Made by a program: the position numbers and the translations under genes. A stretch of 8,768 nucleotides of DNA from JBGOUJ01 sp041477005 (lineage in GTDB: Bacteria > Acidobacteriota > Terriglobia > Bryobacterales > JACQDG01), in the NCBI GenBank assembly GCA_041477005.1, contig JBGOUJ010000323.1:1-8768 (forward strand), in the 5' to 3' direction. The notes beneath the pieces were generated by a model, which worked only from the letters and a program-made list of their open reading frames with translations, was not told where the DNA came from and made no database searches. Below, in pieces: positions 1-5,122 of the stretch. How positions within the stretch are numbered: the first letter of the stretch is position 1; each line of letters opens with the position of its first letter.

Positions 1-233
1 CGGATGTTGCCGTAGTGCACAACCGGCAGGCTCAACACGATCGCCAAAAGAAAGTAATTCAGGCGGCGCTTCTTCTCGGCTTCCGCCTTCTTCCCCGCGT
101 CTTGTAACAGGTCGGGGTCGGGGAATATTTTCCGAAGCGGTCTGGGAATCGACAATAGGAATAGTGTGCCGGTAACTATGCGGTCGATGGCAAACGAGCC
201 GATCAGGACCACAGCGATTGGTGCACCGTCCAT
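1..233 (-). CDS. Small membrane protein, N-terminal part (cut by left window edge)
   Basis: Not in a named family that I recognise. Translating the minus strand from the ATG at 233-231 gives 77 complete codons with no stop before the window edge, so the 3' end is missing. The visible protein begins MDGAPIAVVLIGSFAIDRIV. It has a hydrophobic segment at about residues 4-27, a charged Lys/Glu/Arg stretch at about 46-57 (KKAEAEKKRR), and a second hydrophobic segment at about 60-72 (NYFLLAIVLSLPVV). This suggests two membrane helices joined by a polar, probably cytoplasmic loop. A strong purine-rich ribosome binding site (AAAAGGGGGG, within 237-246) sits just before the ATG and supports this start. 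It lies 30 nt downstream of the VWA-type gene on the same strand, so the two are probably co-transcribed. Function unknown. Confidence 0.72.
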   Translation of the reverse strand, partial: MDGAPIAVVLIGSFAIDRIVTGTLFLLSIPRPLRKIFPDPDLLQDAGKKAEAEKKRRLNYFLLAIVLSLPVVHYGNI

Positions 234-263
234 TTTCCCCCCTTTTGGATCGACGGGGCTGCA

Positions 264-1565
264 CTAGCCGCCGCTAATGCAGCCGGGCCATTTGTCGCCG
301 GTGCTGTAGGTGTTCACCGGCGTAATGGTCCCGGTTGCGCCGTCGATCCGAAACACTGTCCAGCTTCTACCGGTCCCGGGCGGGGCCGGGAAGCTCTCTT
401 GGCGGCCATCGTCGTGGAAGACGTTCACTACGGCTCTGGAGAGCGCGATCCAGTCCGTCCTTTGGTTGTCGCCTGCGTAATCACAAATCCGCAATTCGTA
501 TGAGTCCGGTGGCAGGTGTGCCAGGTGGATCGTCTCCGCAGGCGGATTAGCCTGCTGGGCATCCAGTTCCAACCACGCAGCGGGACGGAAGTCGTCCTTC
601 GTTTTGTAAAGCAGGTGAAAGTCGACCTGCCGCTGAAAAGGGTCTTGATCCAAGGGCGCCCCCTTCGTGCCGATGAAGTGCATGTCCAGATCAGTTGGAT
701 AATGGTTCGCGTCCCTCTTCCAGTTAAGTGTGATCCGCACCTCTCCTTTCTCCATTTGAGGAGGCAGCCAGATATCCTCTTCCACGAGTCGACACGACGC
801 CACCTCCACTGCGGAACTTCGCGGCAGAAACTGCGTCGCTGAGAACTTCAAATCCTGCGTGCCGAATGGAACATTCGTCAGCGCGTACCTCCCATCGGCG
901 TCCGTCATTGTCGTGACCGGGCCAATAGAGACCGCGACGCGGGGGACTGCCCCTCCGGTGCTCGCATCCCGCACGATCCCCCGAACCGTGCCGCCCCCCG
1001 CCCGGGTCTGGCCGATGCCTTCAAGCGGAGGCATACTACCGCCCCGCGACTTCGCGGCCATCTGCTGGAGTTCATTACTGGGCTCATAGCCGACGGAGCC
1101 AAGGAACAAGCGTAGATGGCGATTTTGGACCAGTTCACCGAGTTGCTTCCATCCATCCGGGTTCTCGGCATCGTAGGCCGGCGTCTCACAATCGAAATCC
1201 GAGAACACATATACGGATGTCGCGCCGCCCGTCGGTTGCACCCTTTTCAGAGAGTTCAGCAGGTTCGCCGGATCACCATACGGGTCCACGCCAAATCCAT
1301 GAGTGGTAACGATGATCGGCCTGACGCCCTGCCGTTCCAGTTGATCGAAGCGTTTTTGCAGTTGCTCGCTCTTGGCCTGCATCGAATCGGTGGCATCAAC
1401 CATCACCAGCGCGTCATTCGGCGCGGGGCCGCTAGCCAGGAATGTGACGGCTGCCACTGTGCCCAACACCATGCCGCTTGCGAAACCGGCCGAGCGGCCA
1501 GTTTGTGGCAGGCGAGGCAACTGGTCTTGCCTAACACCGGCACGGAACTGGAATCGCCCTTTCAT
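264..1565 (-). CDS. Membrane-anchored VWA-like protein with carboxypeptidase-regulatory-like and DUF2135/YfaP-like regions
   Basis: The protein has 433 aa. A basic N-terminus of about 25 residues precedes one hydrophobic segment (about 26-46), fitting a signal anchor with the rest outside the cytoplasm. Residues 50-175 look like a von Willebrand factor A fold: a hydrophobic strand ends in DATDSM (57-62), a degenerate MIDAS (DxTxS instead of DxSxS), followed by helices and a second strand ending SDFD (122-125). Residues 193-257 resemble a carboxypeptidase-regulatory-like beta domain (GIVRDASTGGAVPRV, then TDADGRYALTNVPFG). Residues 275-365 (VRITLNWKRDANHYPTDLDM, later YELRICDYAGDN) resemble the DUF2135 region of YfaP-type proteins. 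Together these suggest a surface or periplasmic adhesion or scaffold protein; that role is inferred. The ATG at 1565 is preceded four codons upstream by an in-frame TAG that lies in the CTAG flank of the inserted element, so no longer N-terminus is possible in this arrangement. The ribosome binding site is weak. An internal Met32 is a poor alternative because it would cut into the anchor. Confidence 0.82.
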   Translation of the reverse strand: MKGRFQFRAGVRQDQLPRLPQTGRSAGFASGMVLGTVAAVTFLASGPAPNDALVMVDATDSMQAKSEQLQKRFDQLERQGVRPIIVTTHGFGVDPYGDPANLLNSLKRVQPTGGATSVYVFSDFDCETPAYDAENPDGWKQLGELVQNRHLRLFLGSVGYEPSNELQQMAAKSRGGSMPPLEGIGQTRAGGGTVRGIVRDASTGGAVPRVAVSIGPVTTMTDADGRYALTNVPFGTQDLKFSATQFLPRSSAVEVASCRLVEEDIWLPPQMEKGEVRITLNWKRDANHYPTDLDMHFIGTKGAPLDQDPFQRQVDFHLLYKTKDDFRPAAWLELDAQQANPPAETIHLAHLPPDSYELRICDYAGDNQRTDWIALSRAVVNVFHDDGRQESFPAPPGTGRSWTVFRIDGATGTITPVNTYSTGDKWPGCISGG

Positions 1566-1581
1566 GCGATCACGCGCCTAG

Positions 1582-1690
1582 GAGCCTGTCCGAGAAATGC
1601 CGGCCCTGTCCACAGATTGTGGAGGAAAAACATTTCGACCACAATATGTTGTGGCCCCGAACAGCATTTTCCGAATACTCGGACAGGCTC
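1582..1690. mobile_element. MITE-like element, 109 bp, with 13-bp perfect terminal inverted repeats and CTAG flanks
   Basis: The left end reads GAGCCTGTCCGAG (1582-1594) and the right end CTCGGACAGGCTC (1678-1690), its exact reverse complement. Each end is flanked by CTAG (1578-1581 and 1691-1694), the expected target duplication. Homology between the ends resumes after an 8-nt offset: AAATGC on the left (1595-1600) matches GCATTT on the right (1664-1669). The extra bases on the right form a small palindrome, CCGA-ATAC-TCGG (1671-1682). Inside are two short hairpins, TCCACA/TGTGGA (1609-1623) and CCACAA/TTGTGG (1639-1654), and a second copy of CCTGTCC (1605-1611). There is no room for a transposase, so mobility would depend on one elsewhere. 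CTAG duplications are known for some IS5-type elements, but I cannot assign a family. An ordinary regulatory inverted repeat is less likely given the flanking duplication. Confidence 0.7.
1616..1644 (-). promoter_or_regulatory. Weak candidate sigma-70-like promoter inside the MITE, facing the VWA gene
   Basis: On the minus strand, TTGTGG (1644-1639) lies 17 nt upstream of CACAAT (1621-1616). These match the -35 and -10 consensus at 3/6 and 4/6 positions. Transcription would begin near 1609, giving a leader of about 43 nt that includes one terminal repeat. The boxes overlap the two internal hairpins, so the match may be accidental. It is listed because the element separates the VWA gene from everything upstream. 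Confidence 0.18.
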
Positions 1691-1694
1691 CTAG

Positions 1695-1710
1695 CTAGAT
1701 TATAATCTAG
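1695..1710. repeat. Perfect 16-bp palindrome CTAGATTATAATCTAG
   Basis: The sequence equals its own reverse complement over all 16 bases. It directly abuts the right CTAG flank of the MITE-like element and itself starts and ends with CTAG. The AT-rich core contains TATAAT on both strands, unusual in this GC-rich setting. It could be an operator-like site, a -10 region for the VWA gene (no convincing -35 box is visible 17 nt upstream), a preferred insertion target, or a scar left by another CTAG-targeting element. The sequence alone does not decide between these. Confidence 0.6.
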
Positions 1711-1743
1711 GGGCCGGGGGGATGGGCGGAGAAATCGAGTTAT

Positions 1744-2112
1744 TTAGCGGCTGGCCATGCCGGCTGCTATTACGCTTTGGTCGGCCAAAGAAGAACCGGT
1801 ATCTCGAAGACGCTGGCTCAATTTGACCACCGCGGCGCCGAAGGGGTTACCGTCGATGAGCCTCTTGAGGTGTTTGTGAAAGGCACGGATGTCCTGCTGC
1901 TTTTCGTCAGCGATCCCGTGGCGCTGTTCCAGTCGCGCGATGGCGTTTTGGGCGGTCTTGATGCGTTCTTCGCGGTCGCCGAAGGAGACGGGATCGGAGC
2001 AACGGTCGGCGTTGGGGTCGAAGCTTTCCAAGGCGATCCACATGGCCAGGTACGCCGCTGACCAGTCCGCCAACTCTTCGTTGAGAAGCACCTTCTGTGG
2101 TCCCCGTTTCAC
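1744..2112 (-). CDS. Hypothetical 122-aa soluble, mostly helical protein
   Basis: I do not recognise this family. Codon use is like the neighbouring genes, with mostly G or C in third positions, which supports it as coding. It starts at a GTG (2112-2110), directly preceded by an in-frame TAA, with AAAGGG (2118-2123) as a ribosome binding site about 5 nt away. The protein lacks a signal peptide and membrane segments. It has an N-terminal region rich in Trp, Ala and Leu (about 14-31), a hydrophilic helix-prone stretch (about 45-88, REERIKTAQNAIARLEQRHG and onward) and a more neutral tail. There is one cysteine (Cys38) in a Pro/Asp-rich loop and no metal-binding or catalytic motif. It is probably the last gene of the operon, 68 nt after the 160-aa gene. 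The MITE-like element lies just beyond its stop. Confidence 0.65.
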   Translation of the reverse strand: MKRGPQKVLLNEELADWSAAYLAMWIALESFDPNADRCSDPVSFGDREERIKTAQNAIARLEQRHGIADEKQQDIRAFHKHLKRLIDGNPFGAAVVKLSQRLRDTGSSLADQSVIAAGMASR

Positions 2113-2123
2113 TTATCGGCCCT

Positions 2124-2168
2124 TTATGGGTTTCGCTTTAGCTTCGCCTGAGTGGTCTCTGCATCCAT
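2124..2168 (-). CDS. Possible 14-codon leader ORF
   Basis: A tiny ORF encoding MDAETTQAKLKRNP occupies the gap between the 160-aa and 122-aa genes. AGGGGG (2174-2179) lies 5 nt before its ATG, a better ribosome binding site than either neighbour has. Its TAA stop abuts the ribosome binding site of the 122-aa gene and lies 11 nt before that gene's GTG, an arrangement that would allow coupled translation. The peptide is hydrophilic, with no run of regulatory amino acids, so classical attenuation is not indicated. Chance occurrence is quite possible. Confidence 0.25.
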   Translation of the reverse strand: MDAETTQAKLKRNP

Positions 2169-2180
2169 TTTACACCCCCT

Positions 2181-2663
2181 TTACACCCCGCCGGCGCCGC
2201 CATGCTTCGGCGGCAGGATTTGTCGCACGCGCGGATCATCCAGGGACTGATTCTCGACCCAATATTCATCCGGCTCCTCACCCTTCATGGCCCCGACGAT
2301 CCCGGCCAGATGGAACACGAGGGGATGGAATCCGCCGTCATCCAGGGCGGTCTTGATGGCCTGAAGCGCACGGCCCTGCGCCTCCCGGTCGATGAAGCCG
2401 TTGGCTTCCCAGAGAGCTACCCAGGCGCGCAGCTTCGCCGCCGTGTTACGGGCCTTCGTTGATTCCGCGTCGCGAGTCTTGGCGGTGCGGTCGAGCTGCT
2501 CGAAAATCCAGAGCGGTCGTGACGTGTCCGCGTTGCCGATCGGGTTGAACTCGGCGGCGAACCACAAGCGGATGCGGCGGTTGTTGATGAGTTCGGCGAC
2601 GTCCAGGCTGATCCCGGCCTGCGTGGAATAGCCGCTGACCGGCCCGACAATCCTGACACTCAT
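2181..2663 (-). CDS. Hypothetical 160-aa protein, translationally coupled to the DUF1549/DUF1553 gene
   Basis: I do not recognise this family. The ATG at 2663 overlaps the TGA of the upstream gene as ATGA, and no clear ribosome binding site precedes it, so translation probably depends on re-initiation after the upstream gene. Third positions are GC-rich, as in neighbouring genes. The protein has no clear signal peptide or membrane helix. An N-terminal part (about 1-60) contains the strand- and Trp-rich stretch IRLWFAAEFNPIGNADTSRP. A basic helix-prone segment follows (about 60-105, with KLRAWVALWEANGF), and then a Gly/Pro-rich end. There are no cysteines and no recognised active-site motif. 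Lack of an export signal is odd next to three probably exported partners. It could be a cytoplasmic factor for the operon or an unrelated gene caught in it. Confidence 0.7.
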   Translation of the reverse strand: MSVRIVGPVSGYSTQAGISLDVAELINNRRIRLWFAAEFNPIGNADTSRPLWIFEQLDRTAKTRDAESTKARNTAAKLRAWVALWEANGFIDREAQGRALQAIKTALDDGGFHPLVFHLAGIVGAMKGEEPDEYWVENQSLDDPRVRQILPPKHGGAGGV

Positions 2664-5092
2664 CGGTTGAACAAGAACGCGTTGCTGTTCAACAAAGCCC
2701 AGAGCAGGTCCTGGGCTCGGGACGCCCGGCTGGGGCCCCTCTGGAGATACGTGATGGCCGTGTCGTATTCCTTGGGCTCCGGCATGCGGTTGAGCGTGGC
2801 GAGGTAGAGCTCCTCGACCAGGTGGCGGTCGGGGTCGCCGGCGACGATCAACTGGGCCACCAACCCTTTTGGATCGGCGATGGCTTCGGCGAGCGTGGGG
2901 CCGTTCACCAGGTTCATAGTCTGCGGCAGGCTGATTTCGCTGCGGCGCTCACACTCGCAGGAGGTCTCGCGCGCCGGCCGGCCGAATAGATCGAGGAATC
3001 CGCCCGTGCCGACGTGGGGGCCGGGCAGCTCCTCGGCCGTGAAGCTGGGCGGCACTTCGGGAAACTGGATGTGGGAGCCGGTGGCGAGGGAGATCGCGTC
3101 GAGCAGCTCTTCGGCGCTCAAGCGGCGCGGGATGGCATGGGAGAAGTTCACTTCGTCATCGGTGTTCCATTCGTTGGCCTTATAGCCGGCCTGATAGGCG
3201 CGAGAGTTCACAATGGTGCGGATCAGGTGCTGCAGGTCGTAGTTGTGTTCGGTGAGATCCTGGGCCAGGGCGGCCAGCAGCGGCTCGTTGATCGGCGGAT
3301 TCGAGGCGCGGATGTCGTCGACCGGGTCGATGATGCCGCGGGTGAAAAAGTAGCTCCACACGCGATTGGCGATGGCGCGGGCGAAGAAGGGGTTCTGGGG
3401 TGAGGTCAGCCACTCGACCAGCGCCTCGCGGCGGCCGCCGCCCGACGGGATGCGAGGCGCGTCGAGACTGGCGATCAGAAAACGCGGCTCGACGACACGG
3501 CCGTCCTTGGGGTGCGTCACCTGGTTGTTTTCGCGCTTCTCGTAGATGATGTCTTCGTCGTTATCGAGGCCGGGCTTGATGCCCACGGCGGCGAAGAAGG
3601 CGGCCAGCTCGTAGTAGTTGTTTTGAGTCCACTGCTCGAAGGGGTGGTCGTGGCACTGGGCGCAGACCATGCGCACGCCGAGAAAGAGCTGCGTAGTCTT
3701 CTCCATCGCCTGCTTGGGGTCCGAGACGACGCGGAAGAAGTTGGCGGGCGGGTTCTGGTAGGTGCTGCCGGTCGAGGTCAGCAGCTCACGGGCCATTTTG
3801 TCGTAAGGCTTGTTCTGGGCGATGGATTTGCGGAGCCATTCGCGGAAGGTCCACATGCCTTTGTCGCCCAGCAGCTTGCGGTTGCTTTGGAGCAGGTCGC
3901 CCCATTTCAGCGCCCAGTGATCGACGAACTCGGGGCGCCCCATCAGGCGGTCGATCATGCGGCTGCGCTTGGTTCGCGGGTCGGTCGGGTCGGCCAGGAA
4001 CGCGCGGACGTCTTCGCGGCGCGGCGCGAGGCCGGTCAGGTCGAGCGAGACGCGGCGCAGGAATTCGGCGTCGGTCGCGGGCGTCGAGGGCTGGATCTTC
4101 AGCCGCTCGAGCTTCGCGTCGATCAGGCGGTCGATGTAGTTGTACTGCGGCAAGGCGGCGAAGCGGAAGCCGGGGCGCGGGTCGAGTATGGTGACCGGCA
4201 CGGTCACGAATTTCCCCTCGTACCGAACGAGCACCGCGGCTTCCCCCTTGCGCTGGCCGGCCAGCAGGGCGTTCTTGTCGATTTCGACCACCGACGGCGT
4301 GTTGCTCGCGAAGATCGCTTCGCGCGTCACGTCGCGGACCGAGCCGTCCGGATAGTGCGCCAGGGCGAGGACCTGCTGGCCCAGGCCCGCGCGGTTCATG
4401 AAAATCTCGGACGGGATCACTTCGAGCTTCTGCACCTTGTCCGTCTTTGGATCGCCGAACGGCACGCCGGCCGAGATCCACTCGATTAGCGTGTTGTAGT
4501 AGCGCGAGCCGAGGTCGATGCGCAGGCCGCCGCCGTGAGCTACCTGCTGGGTCGGCTTGGCCAGCATCAGGCTGCGGGCCGGGTCGGAGCGGTTGAAGCG
4601 GCGGCCGGACAGGTCGTAGAGCAGGGCGCGGTAGTCGAACTCGGGGTCGTAGCCCCGCAGCGAAAGCTTGAAGCCGTTTTTGCCCTTGGCCGAGCCGTGG
4701 CAGGTGCCGGAGGTGCAGCCGACTTTGTTGATGATGGGCGTGACGTCGCGGATGAAGCTTGCCGGGCGCGGCTGGCTCAAGCCCGTGACCGTGACCGGCA
4801 GTTCGGTTTTCAGGCCGGCGGCGGTGATGGTAACTTTCGTTTGCCCTTCTTTAGCCGGAGTCAGGAAGCCGTCCTTGTCGAGCGTGACGGCATCGCCGGC
4901 GGAATCGAAGCGGGCCTTGGAGGTGAGGTCGATCTTTTCGCCATCCTTGGTGATGCCGGTCACCAGCACCTTGCGGCCCTGGCCGGGCGCCGAGAGGACG
5001 AGCGTGGAAGGCTCCACGAGAAGCTTGGTCACCTTCACGTCGGGTTCCTGAGCCGAGGCAGCGATCAACAATGCGGCGATCCAAATGTGCAT
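2660..5092 (-). CDS. Exported PSCyt2-type protein with Ig-like, cytochrome c-like, DUF1549 and DUF1553 regions
   Basis: The protein has 810 aa, a usual length for this family. A short signal peptide (MHIWIAALLIAASAQ, cleavage probably after about residue 14) precedes a bacterial Ig-like (Big_2) region at about 20-103. Residues 113-215 form a cytochrome c-like segment with the motif CTSGTCH (Cys126, Cys131, His132), a CX4CH variant of the usual CXXCH, followed by GKNGFKLSLRGYDPEFDYRA. A second Ig-like region spans about 220-303. DUF1549 covers about 318-505 and contains a canonical CAQCH (Cys477, Cys480, His481) followed by DHPFEQW. DUF1553 covers about 553-805, with RVWSYFF, the conserved CECER motif (Cys712, Cys714) and the terminal LLWALLNSNAFLFN. 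The family is common in Planctomycetota and Solibacter-like Acidobacteriota. Its biochemical role is unsettled; heme binding and an extracytoplasmic site are likely. The ATG lies 30 nt after the PPC gene, with a modest AGG ribosome binding site 8 nt away. Its stop overlaps the next gene. Confidence 0.93.
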   Translation of the reverse strand: MHIWIAALLIAASAQEPDVKVTKLLVEPSTLVLSAPGQGRKVLVTGITKDGEKIDLTSKARFDSAGDAVTLDKDGFLTPAKEGQTKVTITAAGLKTELPVTVTGLSQPRPASFIRDVTPIINKVGCTSGTCHGSAKGKNGFKLSLRGYDPEFDYRALLYDLSGRRFNRSDPARSLMLAKPTQQVAHGGGLRIDLGSRYYNTLIEWISAGVPFGDPKTDKVQKLEVIPSEIFMNRAGLGQQVLALAHYPDGSVRDVTREAIFASNTPSVVEIDKNALLAGQRKGEAAVLVRYEGKFVTVPVTILDPRPGFRFAALPQYNYIDRLIDAKLERLKIQPSTPATDAEFLRRVSLDLTGLAPRREDVRAFLADPTDPRTKRSRMIDRLMGRPEFVDHWALKWGDLLQSNRKLLGDKGMWTFREWLRKSIAQNKPYDKMARELLTSTGSTYQNPPANFFRVVSDPKQAMEKTTQLFLGVRMVCAQCHDHPFEQWTQNNYYELAAFFAAVGIKPGLDNDEDIIYEKRENNQVTHPKDGRVVEPRFLIASLDAPRIPSGGGRREALVEWLTSPQNPFFARAIANRVWSYFFTRGIIDPVDDIRASNPPINEPLLAALAQDLTEHNYDLQHLIRTIVNSRAYQAGYKANEWNTDDEVNFSHAIPRRLSAEELLDAISLATGSHIQFPEVPPSFTAEELPGPHVGTGGFLDLFGRPARETSCECERRSEISLPQTMNLVNGPTLAEAIADPKGLVAQLIVAGDPDRHLVEELYLATLNRMPEPKEYDTAITYLQRGPSRASRAQDLLWALLNSNAFLFNR

Positions 5093-5122
5093 GACGTTTA
5101 CCTGCTTGGCAGAACCGCTCTC

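Noticed and set aside
1631..1660. Intrinsic terminator formed by the CCACAA/TTGTGG hairpin on the minus strand
   Set aside because: The stem has only six pairs and is AT-containing, and the T-run lies about 8 nt after it, too far for a convincing terminator.
1116..1694. 192-codon plus-strand frame running from inside the VWA gene through the MITE-like element
   Set aside because: It has no recognisable domain, crosses the element boundary and is opposite a gene with clear domains.
1710..1729. G-quadruplex in the G-rich stretch next to the palindrome
   Set aside because: Only three separable runs of three or more G are present with proper loops; the last run has two. On the transcribed minus strand the RNA would be C-rich.
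1889..2356. 155-codon plus-strand frame across the two hypothetical genes
   Set aside because: It overlaps both minus-strand frames and their intergenic gap, and its low-complexity Arg/Pro/Ser-rich end looks non-coding. The minus-strand genes fit the operon and have better starts.
3512..4489. 325-codon open frame on the plus strand, opposite the DUF1549 gene
   Set aside because: Shadow of a strongly supported gene; its Val/Gly/Ala/Glu-rich composition is typical of antisense translation of GC-rich coding DNA.
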